Positions 34,324-48,000 of a DNA stretch of 64,000 bases are shown one piece after another (the first letter of the stretch is position 1; every line of letters starts with the position of its first letter). Source of the DNA: Pyrenophora tritici-repentis (taxonomy: Eukaryota; Ascomycota; Dothideomycetes; Pleosporales; Pleosporaceae); assembly GCF_003171515.1 (NCBI RefSeq), contig NC_089399.1:558001-622000 (forward strand), written 5' to 3'. The notes below the pieces were generated by a model. It did not search any database and was not told the origin of the DNA. It saw only the letters and a list, made by a program, of their open reading frames with translations. Both the position numbers and the translations under genes were made by a program.

Positions 34324-36884
34324 GAAAGTAAGAGCTAGATTAAATGCAAGTCAGGAAGTCAAACTTGCAACATGACAGTGGCTTATTCTGGAAGGTCTAC
34401 AAAGGCAAGGAGGCGTGGCGCATGCGAACCGGGAGAGATGATATATACAAGGCTTGAATAGAGGCGTTTCGAGTCGCAGATGAGCTCTACCTCTCTATTC
34501 GATTAGGCGGGCGAGGCGCGGCAGGTGCATCCGATGGCGGCATGATTTGGCTGCCAGTTGGCTGGACGGGATCGACAAAGTTGGCAACACATATACATAG
34601 CCATGACCAATAGTGAGTGGCTTTGGTTTGCTGGGCATGCAGATAAGTTGCTGCCGACCAGCTTGACAGCAGCTCGTGGTCAACACCCGACGGGAGCAAA
34701 TATGGAGACGCGGCAGCGGGTTCCTTTCCCAACGGTACCATGTACATGCCATGCAGATTAAGAGGGTGACGGTGCGGTCCCGTCGATTCGGTTATTGACC
34801 AGAGTTTGGACAAAGCACTCGCTTCCCGTTTCCTTGCCCCGTTCCTTGCCCTGTTCCGCAATGGTGTGAAGGAATTAGAGATGCGTCGAGGTTCTTGATG
34901 GCCATGTCCTCGGAAGTCACCGTTACGCGTCCCGAGGTCTGGCCCATGTCCAGCGCTAGCCCCAAAACACTAGCTAGTAGTTATCGGAAACAAACATCCC
35001 ATTGCCCATCCACGCCGCCGTCATCGGTAGCCATGCTGCAAGCGAAGCAGTCAGCTCCAAACACCTGTTCTCAAATGTCTCAAGGGCAGGACTGCCGACT
35101 CATACATCAGTGACCAAGAGTCAGTACCTGGCAGCTCCCCTCACGGCCCCATCACCCTGCCGCATGTCGCGCAGCGTGGGCAATCGCCGATCGCCGATCA
35201 ACCTACGAAGCTTGGTGCTGTGTCCAAGGCCGCATTATTGCTTTTATACCTTGCCTAAGCTGGCTATCGCTGAGATGATATATTGCAATCCAACAGCACC
35301 GCTGAAACCACCTCTGGCTGTGATTACACAATCTTCTGCCATTCCAAACACGTGCCTCACCGCCGGAAATCCTGTCCGGGTCTGTACAGCCATTAAGAGC
35401 GGCATGCTGCAGCCACGTCCATTGGTTGCCTGTTCCTAGCACCGAAAACTTCGGCTGTGGAACAGTCCGTTTTGGCGGCTTACTTGTGTCTGAGATCTGC
35501 ACCAGCATTTGACCTGCTTCATCGCCGATTCATGTCATCCCACTTGCGTATCCCTGGAACCTTTGGAAGCACCGCTCGTCAAATTCACGCAAGCCCCCAC
35601 CAATCTCAGGAGGCTTGCTCTATTCTCACAATGGGAATCCTCTGGACCATCATGCCACTTATGCCACGTCAGTTAGGCCTGATATTACACAGTACATGTG
35701 TTCTTGGCGACGTACTGCAGCTGTCGAGTCAGAACAAAAAGACAACGACTACATGCCGAAGTTGCTACCCGATATCACCGCGACATGTTCCCGATCCTTG
35801 CCTTCACCGAAAACAGCTCGGCTGTATCACATCATCCCTAAACATCCCTAAATCAACTTCAACGTCGATTGGTCGAACTGACACGAGGAAGGAAAGCCTC
35901 CCAGGGTCCCCTAACTGGACCCACCAGATTCACCTCGCTCTCTCCGCAATCCGAGCATATCACGCGTCTGGGTCGAACACGCATTCATGCGGTGCTTATC
36001 ACAGCTTTGATGTTTCAACTTCTAGACATAGGCCAACATCACATAATCGCTGGAGGGGGAAGCAATTCAATCCTTCAAGTACGTTGACACATATTTCTCA
36101 GACCTGTCATTACCGCTTTTCGGTTCCGGCAGTGGCTCAATCCCCAGTCTGTGTATTTCATACCCTACAGGAAGCTAATGCAGCCTCCCGAACTTTGCTC
36201 AAAGTCACAGGCATGTCTAAGTACTGATTCAACATTACGAGCCGTTGTGTGTATACAGCTTTTCGGATGTCACCGTGTCTCTCCAACGCAAACGTCGTCA
36301 AAAGGAAACTACAACCATAGGAATATACTACTTGTCATCCCGTGGTATAAAACTTAAAGGTTGTCCATAAAGGTTAGCATACATGGCCTTCTAATCTTGA
36401 TCTGTCATTGACGCAACTCGGAACTATATTCCCGGCAGGTGAGGGTATCTCCGCATGTACAGCATGGCGCTATCCACAAAGATTCTGCACCTTGAGTGGG
36501 GCCTGCAGTACTAAAAGGATTACCCCGCTAAACATGGGCATGGTGATTTGGTGCTTTCAAACGTTTTGCTCAAGCAGGCCACTGATCAGTAGAAAGCTGA
36601 TATGCGAGCTACCTTTGAGGCAAAAAACAGAGCCTGCATCATCAATCCTGAGCTGTCGGAAAGAGGCACAGTCATACTCTCTGGTTATAAGTTCTATTGC
36701 GATCCGAGGAGCTCTCGTTGGCGCCAGTAATACCAAGTCGAGCCGATAAGAGCAGTTGTAACTAGTATTCCTGTTCGAGAATCCAAGCACGATGAACACA
36801 CATCCATAGTACCAATGTCTTCCAGTGAAACATCAAATTGTGTTTCAACCCATTCCCCAGCCTAAAAAGATATTACTCGACCAC
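34324..36884. other. Gene-poor region, 2.6 kb
   Basis: No convincing gene. A 256-codon plus-strand ORF (35457-36227) overlaps other ORFs, is rich in His/Ser/Thr/Pro without conserved blocks, and is judged fortuitous. Near 35444 and 35809 there are two short CCGAAAAC...TCGGCTGT sequences, possibly traces of a repeat. Confidence 0.45.
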
Positions 36885-38643
36885 TCACTTAAACAACTCT
36901 ATCGCATCCAGAATAACATTAGGCGCCAAAAACCCAGTCCCCGAACTCCCACTCGCACAACTAATCGTAATACTATTACTACTAAGCAGCGTACCAGCCG
37001 GGAGAGCATAATCGTAAACCTCGCCGAACCCGCGATACGCCCCTCTCGTAAAGCCTCGGGAATCAATCAGCGTGGGCGCCGCAGGCGTCGCAGGGCTAAA
37101 ACTATTAACCACGACAGCGGGCCTACAGCCCTGGAAAGCGAGGGTAGTACCAATGCGAAGTGTCGTAGCTCCCGTCTCCGTGCTGGAAAACTTGATAGTG
37201 AAGGGGTTCTTTCCCTGAATGATAGCCATGGGCACGCTATCTAGGGTACTAGTACCAACGGTATACGTAAGCGGATCCCAAGATTCCATGCGCGCGTCCG
37301 AAGGATGCATCCTAAGCTGTTTATCCGCGTTGCGGAACCCCTTTGGTTGGCCGTCCCAAACACCAATCTGCCAGATCGTCGTTCTCTTGTCGGTAGACGC
37401 GGCGATGTTTGCTGTGGTGGCAGCGCCGGCGGAGACAGAAACGGTGGAGGCGCCGACTTTGAATTCGCCTTGGTACAGGACTTGGGTGTACGTTCCTGGT
37501 TTCATGGCTGGGGAGGTGAATTTTCCGGAACCGTCGGCGTAGGCCCAGTATTGGGCTGCGCTGTTGTACCAGTGGACAACAGTTTGGAGACCAGAGGCAA
37601 CGCCTGTTGCTGAGCCGGTCACGGTGCCGCGGGCAGAGGGGCCGACGTAGCCGGGGATGCTGAGGTCTTTGAAGAAAGTGGTGTCGAGGGAGGAGCCGCC
37701 GGATGGGACGGAGGAACCGGTGAATGTTAGTGCATATGGGCCGTGCAAGCCCTGGCGGAATGCTTCGAGCTGCACGTGATTGCTGTTCATATAGAAAGTT
37801 AGAGATGATTCTTCGGGTCTGTTGTTGGTGTTGATGTCGCGGTGGAAAGGACCACCGGAGGAGGTCTCATAGGAGTAGAAGTTCATGACAAGACAGGCAT
37901 GAATCGGGGTTGTGTCGCGGTATACGCAGTGCTGTTGAATTCATTAGTTAATTTGACCAACCAGGGGAACCAGTGTTGAATGTCACGTACAACAGCATCA
38001 TCGATGAAGCGTTGGCTGGAATAAAACTTGCTCCGTGTCTGGCTGCCTACAATGAAGACATCTGAGCCCTCGACTGTGGAAGTTTCTCCATTAGTCGTCG
38101 ACACGACACCAAAAGGATACTCCAGAGGTAGCACAGTGTTCTTGATACGAGCAAGGAAGCGTAGTTCCCCAACGGCGGGCTCAGCGGTGGTAGATGTCGC
38201 CATGTATATATTTGCTTCTCCGGACTTTGCAACCATGTATTGCGTTAGGGTACCCGCAACACAAGTAATTTTGATATACTGGTCTACCACATCTGTAAGC
38301 TTGTATCAAAGAAAAAAAGGTTGAGACGAACTAACTTCCAACTGTTTCAAACTTAACCGTCGCACTGCCAAGCCCAGAATTAATTTGTGACCCTCCCTTG
38401 GAGTCCTGCAGCTCCTCGCCCTGGTACTTGAGCGAAATGATATCGCAGTTCGTGGAGTCTACAGTGAAGACTAGAGTGGCAGTCGAGCCTGTATCAACAA
38501 CAATATTGGTACCAGTCTGTGTAACGCCAAAAGCTAGATCAACTCTTTAGCGCTTTGCACCATCCACTATCAGGTACCTGCATACCTGCCAAAGCTGGCG
38601 CGGAGAGCGTGGCCACAGCCAGCAATGTGCTCTTGAACAACAT
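36885..38643 (-). CDS. Rhamnogalacturonan lyase, secreted (polysaccharide lyase family 4)
   Basis: Four exons, 38643-38586, 38533-38336, 38292-37991 and 37931-36885; 534 residues, close to the 527 residues of Aspergillus RglA. It cleaves the rhamnose-galacturonic acid backbone of pectin by beta-elimination. A signal peptide is clear ([19 protein letters not shown]). The N-terminal catalytic domain has [14 protein letters not shown] (Lys174 is the likely counterpart of the catalytic Lys) and, after the last intron, [28 protein letters not shown] and a NSNHVQ segment (His238, candidate for the catalytic His). The middle fibronectin-like region and the C-terminal carbohydrate-binding-like domain ([16 protein letters not shown], then WDPLTYTVG) follow in the usual order. 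All four exons agree in phase; donors are GTATGC, GTTAGT and GTACGT. Such enzymes are typical of plant-associated fungi. Confidence 0.93.
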
Positions 38644-39492
38644 GATCGAAAGAAGCTGAACGAAAACAACTGTGAGGGGGAAATGGGAAAGGAAGCTATT
38701 CTAACGAGCGGTGTGGTTAGAAATATCACGCTGTCAAAGTACTTTATCTACCTCCGATACCGACAGAAGATCTACACAAGGGCTCTCGTGACCCTGCAGA
38801 ATGAGCTCTCGGCGCCAAATGCTCCGAAGGACTTGTCCCATTCCACCTGCCATTGACCCATGGTCTCCCCAATCCGTACATTAGGACTCAGTCTGCGGCA
38901 TGTGCTCAGTTCACGTCGCGGCTCCATGCGAACCGTTGTTGGAAGCGGAGGACAAGGCTCGAATCAATCCGCCTCGAACATGGCTGCCCGCCCTGTAATC
39001 ATTTAGTGTGACGGACCATCATTATGGCAGGCGTGAGTTTTCCGGTAATTTGGGCTCGGCGTGGGGGGGAGGTCTAGGTCCCGAGAGTCTGGGTACATGC
39101 GTTATTAGTGGCGGAAGAAATCTTGGCCTGGGAAACAAGCATCTGGAAAGGGATATTTGTTTAGGATGCGCTGCTGGACGACTCCGCAGTTGAAAAGTTA
39201 ATTTTGGTAAGCGTGACCGCAAGCTAACACTGTTCTCACATCAGAAAGAGGGGGGGGGCTATTTTGGACGACGGGAGTGGATCCGAGTGAATGTTGATGT
39301 AACATAAACTTTGGCCAGCATGTTGAGTCCGTTCTTCCACATTAGAATTTCGGGTGAGATCGGTACATAATGATGCCGCTGTAGGGCCTTCGTAGACCGA
39401 ATGAAAGCTTCGACCTACACGAAGTAAGCGCCATTCGCCCGAGAGCAAAAGAAAAAGACTAGGAACAGAGATTCTAGGAAGAAGCATACCGC
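38644..39492. other. Intergenic region, 0.85 kb
   Basis: Promoter side of the rhamnogalacturonan lyase gene plus the 3' flank of the aldolase-family gene. A run of eight or more G lies near 39250. No coding sequence recognised. Confidence 0.5.
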
Positions 39493-40517
39493 TCAATCCA
39501 CGCCTGTAGGACACTCGTTTTTGTACAGCGGATTGACCTCCACCTGGCGACACCAAAGCGCCCAAGGCCTCGTAAGCGTAGCTGATATTGATTCCCATGC
39601 ATCATGACATTCTCTGTCGCTCAGATACTTCAGGGCGCCGCCCTCACCCTTCGCATGACCCGACTTGATCTTCCCACCGGACTCCACGTCGACCTTGCCC
39701 TCGAGCGCATAGCCTGTATGTGCATTCAAAATGGTCAAAGCGGCCGTCTGTGCCTTTGCGGCCTCTTTCGTGTAGATGGCCTGGTACACCGCTTCCTCGA
39801 TGCCATGCGCGACCGTTGTGAAACCATGTCCTTGTAGGAGGACGACAGCGTGATCAGGCTCCATTTTCGGTTCTGAGGACGCGCCGCCGAACTGTGTGGG
39901 CAGTGCAGAGCGTACTTTGGAGTAGATGAACCCGGTGGACGTTGCAGGCTTGAAGGCTGCTGCGAGAGAGGCGCCGAGTATGTTGTCGCGGATGAGGAGA
40001 TCATGTTTCGAGTCAGAGGGATAGTGACTCGAGGCATCCCATACGGGTACATTGGTGCCTGAAATGGAGGTGTTAGCAGCAAATCATAGTAGCTCGAGTT
40101 GTGGGAAATGGTACCTAAGAAACCAGCCATGTGAATGGTGTTCTTTAGTGGTACACCACTAACACAATATGGCAGAACATCGCTAGCATGGCTGTGAACT
40201 ACACTGTTGACTGCTGGAAACCTCTTGTAGATCTCGCTATGGATATGTCGCTCCAAATACCCCGGCTTCGGGTTCTTTTCGACTGCTTCGGCGCCATCGA
40301 CGTTATACTCGACTAAATCATCTGGCGAGCTGACTAATGCTGGAGGCATGTTGCATGGCATCCAGAATGTTGCCGGGTTATCGGGCGATCGCACTGATAT
40401 ATGACCATATGCGTCGACGATGTCATTGTTGTGGAGAATATGGCAGGCTGTGACAAGGCCTTTGAAGAGATCTTCTAGGCCGACCTTTTCGCGTTTAGGG
40501 AAGTATCCGACAGACAT
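39493..40517 (-). CDS. Class II aldolase/adducin family protein
   Basis: Two exons, 40517-40115 and 40058-39493 (56-nt intron, GTACCA/TTTCAG), give 322 residues. The fold is that of fuculose-phosphate aldolase and related enzymes, which use a divalent metal held by His residues. Visible motifs: HNNDIVDAYGHISVR (29-43), the metal-binding HSEIY (Glu95) and VVHSHASD (His108 and His110), and LLQGHGFTTV near the end, which supplies the third His. Fungal proteins of this type are annotated only by domain; substrates could be sugar phosphates or decarboxylated intermediates, and nothing in the neighbourhood narrows it. No signal peptide, so probably cytosolic. Phases agree across the intron (Gly split G/GC). 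Confidence 0.9.
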
Positions 40518-41981
40518 GTTTTAGTTGGGAAAATGGTAAACCATGATGGGCGAGATTTGGGGACTTATGGTGGTGCGGTCGTTCTTGCGTCCAACGCCTG
40601 ATGACGTCTGTCGCCCGCGGAGAAGTAGCCGAGATGGCGTCGGGTGTGACGCTTGCTCAGCTCCGAGCAACCTACACCACGAACTTTACGCTGCAGATGT
40701 GCATAACCTACGTGCTCAAATAAGCATATATATACTAGCAACAATCGTTTCTGAGACAGAAAGCTAGCTACACGAGTATGTATATTCATGCTCGCGGTGC
40801 GTATTATCCCACACCTTGCTACAGGCAGGACCATCCACAGGCCCTAACAGCCACTTCAATCGCAACTACGTCTTTCAAGCTTTTTGAATCGTCTAGGATA
40901 TCTCAATACATAACTACATAAAGGACTAAACGGTTAGACTGATCATCACTAGAAGGACTCATAACTCAACTATTGCACCCCTCCCTCCGACTAGTCCTAA
41001 GCACGCCACGTCGTCGCCATGTGGCCCCTTAAACACTCTCCCTCTCCTCATATTTAAAGAATGGAGCTGGAGCCGGTGCGCAAACCTCCTGAATTGTTCC
41101 TCCTCTACCATGATGTAGAAACCTCCATGCATTGATGGTATCAACATGTACTCACAAGGCCCCGCCGATACTCGACTCATGGCATTCAACACCACCAGCT
41201 ACGCCAAAAACGCACATCTTCCTCAAAAAAGGCTGCAACTGACAATGACGAGTCATTGCCATGAATTTACGGAGCATCGACCCATACCCATGAGACCAAC
41301 ATCGACTGTTACTCTATCTCACCCGGGTGACGTTCATCTGGACATCTCCAAATACCTACTTGAAACAACCTCTTATCTTGATGATTGTAACAGAACCTAC
41401 AAGCCCATGTGAGCGAGAACAAAAACATTAGCATGAATGAACTATCAAAGCGCAGACCCTGATATCACAAAAGGTATCCACGCTGTCATGTCGAAATTGA
41501 GTATTCGTTCGATTGTTTATTTCGTGTTTGTGTCGCGTAGGCATTCCTGAAATCCGCATCGCAAATACTAATTCCATCTTTTGTTCTGTGCTGTGTTGTA
41601 AACTAGGCTTTCGCTCGATCCGTGTGTGGGGGGTTCTCCGGAAAGACCAGCTGTTCCAGAGGGCGCGCAAAAAAGAACTGTCTCATCCACTCTCCATCCA
41701 TCGAGGGTATATACCTGGGCCCGAGCCTTGCTTGCTACCACCATCACTACTTCCCGCGATACCTGCCGCGGCTTGAGTAGTTGAAGCCCCCACCTACCGT
41801 TCCGTCAATGACCATGTTTGTCCTTACAAGATTAATTAACCAAAGACGCAGAGATGCCATGCATCATCCGAGCAACCGAATAGCGTGTCATGAGACCGAG
41901 CCATCACCATCCCACCTCCTGCTGTGTCAGACACGCCAGACCTCTCTTCATTTCACGTATTATCTCCTCTTGTTCGGATAG
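40518..41981. other. Intergenic region, 1.5 kb
   Basis: No convincing gene. Short ORFs at 40959-41195 (-) and 41146-41412 (+) overlap each other and show no family resemblance. The right end is the 3' flank of the small acidic protein gene. Confidence 0.45.
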
Positions 41982-42563
41982 TCATCGCATATCCATATCG
42001 ACATCCTGGTCGCCCATGCCATCGAGTAAATCGCTCTCGCCGCTCTCGCCACTCGTCTCCTCGCTATCACTGTCCTCATCCACAATCTTGCCCTCGACCT
42101 CACACTTTCGCGCAAAACAACAGCCATCCTTTTCTTCTCCACCCACTCCGATGCCAGTATACAGGCCCTTTTTGACTTCTTCGATGACCTTGTCCAGGTC
42201 AACGGTACAGCCGTTCTCGTTGTCGTAAATCATCTTCTTGGCCCGGCTGTTGGCGGCAGACCGGGTCGAGTGCACAGAGATGATTTGCGTGATGCCAATA
42301 TTGGATTCAAAGCTGTGGGCGGTGGGGTAACAGGTGTCGGTTACTATGTAGACGTTGTGGGGGCCAGAGGGCGAATCAGTCATGGTCGTCGCGGGGGTGC
42401 GGGGTGGAGGCGAGACTTCGATGCTTTGCTGGATGTACGAGTCGCCGATGTTCATGTTGTTGTGGGAGCGCGGCGTGGGCGTGGGACCATCCTTCATATC
42501 GCAGCACGTGCCACAGCCGTCGCTGCTATGGTTCATTTGGTCATTGCAGGAATCAACCGCCAT
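41982..42563 (-). CDS. Small acidic protein of unknown function
   Basis: 193 residues from the ATG at 42561-42563, which has a near-ideal context (GCCGCCATGG). The frame stays open upstream to 42650 (222 residues), so a longer start is possible. Not recognised. An N-terminal Cys/Asn-rich part (GCGTCCD) precedes a central block with NVYIVTDTCYPTAHSFES, SVHSTRSAANSRAKKMIYD, GCTVDLDKVIEEVKKGL and YTGIGVGG, which looks like a conserved folded core. The last 35 residues are strongly acidic (DEDSDSEETSGESGESD) and probably disordered. No membrane helix or signal peptide. Composition and absence of stops support a real gene; its role is unknown. Confidence 0.65.
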   Translation of the reverse strand: MAVDSCNDQMNHSSDGCGTCCDMKDGPTPTPRSHNNMNIGDSYIQQSIEVSPPPRTPATTMTDSPSGPHNVYIVTDTCYPTAHSFESNIGITQIISVHSTRSAANSRAKKMIYDNENGCTVDLDKVIEEVKKGLYTGIGVGGEEKDGCCFARKCEVEGKIVDEDSDSEETSGESGESDLLDGMGDQDVDMDMR

Positions 42564-45057
42564 GGCGGCAAGCGAGATCCTCCTTCCTCTATGCCAAGTC
42601 AAGTTTGTTCGCTTTCTGGAGGGGCTAGGAAAGCAGGGCAAGATGGTCAAGAGGGTGACAATGTGTGGAATTGTAAAAGAGACAGAGAAGAGAGGGATTC
42701 TTGACTGCTCGTGCTGAAAAGATTCAAGTCCAGGAACCGCGCTCGCACAGCCTCAGCGACAATGAAGGGGCAATTCCACGATTCCGAGCACATGGAATCT
42801 GCACAAACCGATGAGGGAGGTTTAGAAAAAAAAGGCGTCGATGCGCGGCTAGACCGCATTGCTAATTTATAGTCGTCCTCCTAGCCATGTATTGCTTCCG
42901 CGGAGCGAGGGAAGCAGAAAGGTGTCAAGGTGAGAAAAAAAACAAGAAGCGAGAAGGCTCTGGCCCTCAGCTTTGTAAGTGGCTAACTTCCACAAGCAAC
43001 CATGAGGCTCGCGACAACTTCCCTTGTCGCCACCGCATGATCAAGGACCAAAGCTTTGGAAAAAAGTACGCATTGTAGGGGTACTCGATTTGCAAAACCG
43101 GGAAAATAGAGAAAATATCCAATGGCAGAATGTTCCAGAAAATCCTTTTCCCTTTCCTCTCTTGAGATCAGCCCGTGTATTCGGCGCGACCAGAAGTGAG
43201 ATCGACAAGGGGATACGTTGGCATGTGGCGATATGTGAGATGGTCGGCGGTCGCCGCCCAAGAGGGGACACAGCGACGGTTTGACTTGGAAGGCTTGGTG
43301 GGGGTGGGGGGAGGCCCGGGAGGAGGGGGGCAAACACTACCGGTACTACCCTTGAAATGCTTAGCACCTAAGACGGAATACGATCGGTCTAGCTATCCGT
43401 TTTGTTCCAGACAATGGCAATGGCCCTTCCATGTACCCTTAACCCACCATGCGAAGTTCTGGCCTAGCAAACACAGAGGTGCGGTCAAAAGTTCCGAGCC
43501 CCAATCGTGAGCCTCCGTCACCCCAGCTAGTGCAGTGCTCTGATTGGGGCGTATGTCCCGAGAGATCAACGTCTACGGCCTTGACCGTATGCAAGTAAGC
43601 CGGACGCTGGCGTGTACTCCGACGTCATCACCAAGTCCCTGCATTTCCGTTTTGCTGCAACCCAACTGCACATGACCCGGGATCTCAAGGAAAACGTGGT
43701 CGTATGGTGTTGGGTTTCTTGTGCCCAAGGGGGGTGTGCTACTACCCGGGCTGTGGTCCAGCAGCTCGGGCGAACATGAAAACCTGGAATGATCATCACG
43801 TGGTTTTGGCTTTCCCGGGCTGTTAGCCCACCCAGTCCACATCCACGCGAATCGAAATAGCATAACGGTCGCTAGCGCTTCTTGCATCACCTCGCATTCG
43901 GATAGATCACCGGGACATGAAGCTAGTTCAAGACGGCACCGGAGAAATCTGGAACCTCCGGCTCCTTCGAAGCGTACGGTAGAAGCTCAACAACCAGGCT
44001 CGCGGGATGTACGCCTAACTACCGATACTTCTGTGACAGTCGCTGTATCACTATCGTGAAATCTCTGCCTCGCGCTCATGCCATCTACACTTCTAGTATC
44101 CTTAAGCCCTAGTCTACTGACCAGCTATACGACTCCTCCATTCACGTTGCTAGTAACATACTCGTATATTCGTACAAGAAGCTTTGAGCAAGCACACCTA
44201 AGATACAAGCTAAGCATTTTTGCCAGTCTCCACAAATGAAGCAGCACGCTTGAGCTATCGCCACATGGCAGATATCAAAAGAAAGTTCCTAGTGCTTTCA
44301 AGCGTAGCAGTAGTACGTACCTATACCGGTATATCTCCAAAGGCAAGGGGTCTAGCGAACAAAGCACGCTCGGCTCGGCTCGCAGCAATGGACAAGGGAG
44401 CCTGGATGAGCATCCAACGCGAACGGACTTTGAGTGATGTGGTGGGATGGACGTGGTAGTACCGCTACTGTAGGTAGACCCTGAATGATCTTCAGCATGG
44501 TGCCACGTCTTACACTGACTCGTCAAAAGTGTGTGTGTGTGTGTGTATGGGGTTTCTTTTGCGCACAAATCGTCAGACTTATAGTTGACACTAAATTGTA
44601 CATCGATCAATAGGGATACCCCTATTAGGGTGTTTGATAAACCTGAGTTGCTGTTGTTGACTTGTGTCTGATGATTGTACGGCCTAGCTTTACATGAGTA
44701 CCTTGATGTCTATCAAGTGTCTTTGTCATGGTACCATGTCCCCATTCCGCAGTACAAATGTTATGCTCACATCCAGTACACACATAGATGAACTCTACGC
44801 GTACACGAATCACTCACAAACACATATCAACGTCTCGGATTTTCGCACATCGTATTATGTATAATCGTACAAAACACATGCAGACGAAACACATCTCTAC
44901 CACGTGCCGTTAATATGTGTATATGAGACCAGACCCAGCGCCACTAGCTCCATAACGTTGCTAAGTATGCCCCGTCCCTACGATACATAGGAAAAATATG
45001 AAGAAAAGAACACAATGAAAGTGTCTTCAGAAGTAGAGGAACAATCAACTCTGCGCA
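42564..45057. other. Gene-poor region, 2.5 kb
   Basis: No convincing gene on either strand. The region contains several G-rich and A-rich runs (for example 43291-43330 and 42935-42950) and a (GT)9 microsatellite at 44529-44546. Its right end is the 3' flank of the O-mannosyltransferase gene. Confidence 0.45.
44529..44546. repeat. (GT)9 microsatellite
   Basis: Nine uninterrupted GT units in intergenic sequence. Confidence 0.95.
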
Positions 45058-48000
45058 CTACTTGGTGGCAGAGTTTGCCTCGCTAGCAGGTTGAGCTTCC
45101 TCTCGGCGTTTCTCAACGCTCTGTTCCTTCTGTTGGTCTTCGTCAGCCTCAACAGTAGGCGGAACGTCACTAGCCCCAGGAGTCTTGGCCTTGTCCCGAG
45201 TCTCCGGGTTCCGGCCTTCTACATCGGGGTGAGGTGGCGCGACACCGTACTCCTCCGTGTCGCCATGGGCTTCAACGAGACCCTCGTAGATCTCGTTGCC
45301 TTTGCCATCGACGACCCGGGTGCGAGTCTCGTAGCGCGTCTTGAAGCTGACCTTACCGGCAAGCGCAGCCACTTCCTCGTCGTCAAGAACACGGCCGTTT
45401 TCGTCGCGGTACTCAATGCGCTCCTCTTTCTTTACAACGGGATAGTCCTTCAAGGCTTCCTGAGCGGCTGCAGATACAAGAGGCTTCTCAGACGTGACAT
45501 TCTCCTCTTTTGCTTCCTTTGGTTGCTCCTTTGGCTGCTTGGGCTGAACCTCGGGAACAACCTCCGGCGCAGCAGGTGCTGGGACCACTGGAGGCGCTGA
45601 TGCAGGCGCTGCGATAGAAGGCACGGGCTCAGTAGTCATGGTGTTATACGCTTCGTACTATGGTATGTTAGCATTGAACCTCACAGGATACAAGAGAACT
45701 TACGGATTCAAGAAAGTTGTTGCAGTCCCAGTCCCAAGAGCTGAAGAGCTTGGCACTGTTGCAAGCATCTTTGGTCCATGCATTACCATAGGCAAGTGGA
45801 GAGTAGACAGTGAAAACAGCGATAGCGATAGCCAAGAAACCGACAGCTGCTGCTTGGCCGATGGCGGGGTATTTTCGCAGACCAAAGACGCTGAATCGGT
45901 AGCTCACAAAGTCAAACATCTGGCAAAGAGCGAGGATGGCGAAGTAAAGAGCGGGCAGGTAATGATGCAAGAACAGCTGGCGCGCCATCAGGAAGAATGG
46001 GAAGTAGTGAAATGCCCATCCTAGGATAGTCATACCAACCTCGTAGTCGAACCGCTTGAAAGTGACGTTGTTGTAATCGCGGCAACCGCGCTGCCATCGG
46101 AGAATAGCAATACCCTTGATAACGACGTAAAGGCCGATGAGCGCTGTAGTTGTCCACCAGATGAAAACATTGCCAATGAGATAAATCTGACGGTTGTGTT
46201 TGCCCCAGAAGTTGATGCCTCGGTGGAGGATAGGCCAGGAGGGAGGGCGGGAGTCCCAGGCGTGCGATTCGGTAAGACCAGCGTTGGTCTTCCACATGAC
46301 CTTTTGCAGCTCCCAAAACTTTCCAAAAAAGCCTGGGTTGCGGTAGTTGACCTTTTCCACCTCGCCGTCGATCATCAAAGGGTGTACGTTGCCTTCAATA
46401 TACCAGATGCTGTTTGGCAATGTGCCCTGCTTGGCACATGTAACCTCCTGCTGCTCAAATCCCCAATCAGGAAGTTTAACCTTGTGCGAGAAAAGTGCGC
46501 ATCCAGTCATGATATGAATGAGCCTGAACTTGGACTCAATGGTACGAACACGCTTCTTGGCGACAGCCCCATCGGACTTGGCCTTGACAATTTCGATTTT
46601 GAACAAGTCATTTGCATCACCCTCAAATCCCTCGTAACCATATGCGGAGACCTCGTTCTGCCACTCAGCCTCGGTGACAGGTGCGCGAACATCGTGGGAG
46701 TGGAGACGTCGGTCGGTGGTAATGTGGTAGAGCCGGATAATGCCGCCGTCCTCGATATAAGTGGGGCCAATGTTATCCCAAGCTTTAGGGCTGGTCAGAT
46801 TCGGTCCGTTGTAGTCCTCTGGCATGACTGGCAGTGTGGAATTTTCCAAGATCCAGATGTTGTTCTCGTCCTTGTGGGGGTAGAGGGTGATTTGTTGCTG
46901 CTTGCTGCCGGTCGGGTACATGTGGCTGTGGGAATGGAGGTATCCGCCTTGAGTGTTCCAGTGACGCAGAGAGACGCGACTTCCATACGCGACATCGGCT
47001 GGCACAGACTGCATGCCCTTGGAGTTCAGTGTTGCCTGGAACTCGGAAGACATGAAGCCATCACCCTCGCCAGGGTTGACGAGGCAGATGAAGTGAATTC
47101 CAAACATAGCCATGTAGAAGGATACGGGAATGACAATCAGGCAGAACACGCGGGCGAAGAAATGCTTGAACCACAAACGTGGGGTCACGTTCCTGGTGTC
47201 TCCGAGTAGAACCCAAAGTTGCACGAGCGTCAAGCTGCCAACCCATGCGATTGTGAATAGGCCAACCCACTTAACACTGACAGTCGCGCCGAGTCCGACA
47301 CCAGTGGCAGCCAGCCAGAACCACCATGACGGCTTGAATGCCTTTGCGGGTCCTTGTTCGTGTTGGTTCATGAAGCATGTCCATGCGAGCGCGGTGAGGG
47401 CCGTGAAGATAATAAGGGGCGAATCGAGGAGAATGAGACGGGATTGGGTAACGAGCGCATTGTCTAATGTAGTCAGTAGAAGTTGTCATGTTTGCCAGAT
47501 TCGTCCTTACCGAAGATGACAAGCCCCGCGCCCAATGCCGCGGTCGTCGTACGGCAACCCGCCGCCTTGAGCGTAAGGAACATGGTCGGAATGGTGAGAA
47601 CACCACAGATGGCGGGCAACAAGCGCATCGTGACATAGGGGACTTTGGGCTCGAGGTAGTCCTTGCCGATATCCTTGAAGTCAAAGTTTCCATCGAACCC
47701 GCCCAACCAACCAGCCAGTGTAATGAGGAGCTTCGCAAGCGGGGGGTGGACATCCATGAAGAACCTGCCCTTGATGTATTTGGACGCAAAACCACCGAAG
47801 CTGAGAATTTCGTGTCAGCCCTTTTCCATTGGGCAAATGCGCTAGAATCACTCCACTTACTGGACTTCGTCGAATACAACACTGGTCGGCTGTTGAATCC
47901 TGAAAAGCCGCACAGCGGTAGCTACAACGGTCAACATGGCCAGCAATGACCAATCCGAGCTTGGGAGATTGAGGATGTCATGATCCTGCACTCCCTCGGA

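Noticed and set aside
35457..36227. 256-codon plus-strand ORF
   Set aside because: Composition looks random (His/Ser/Thr/Pro), it overlaps other ORFs, and it has no motif, splice context or membrane pattern.
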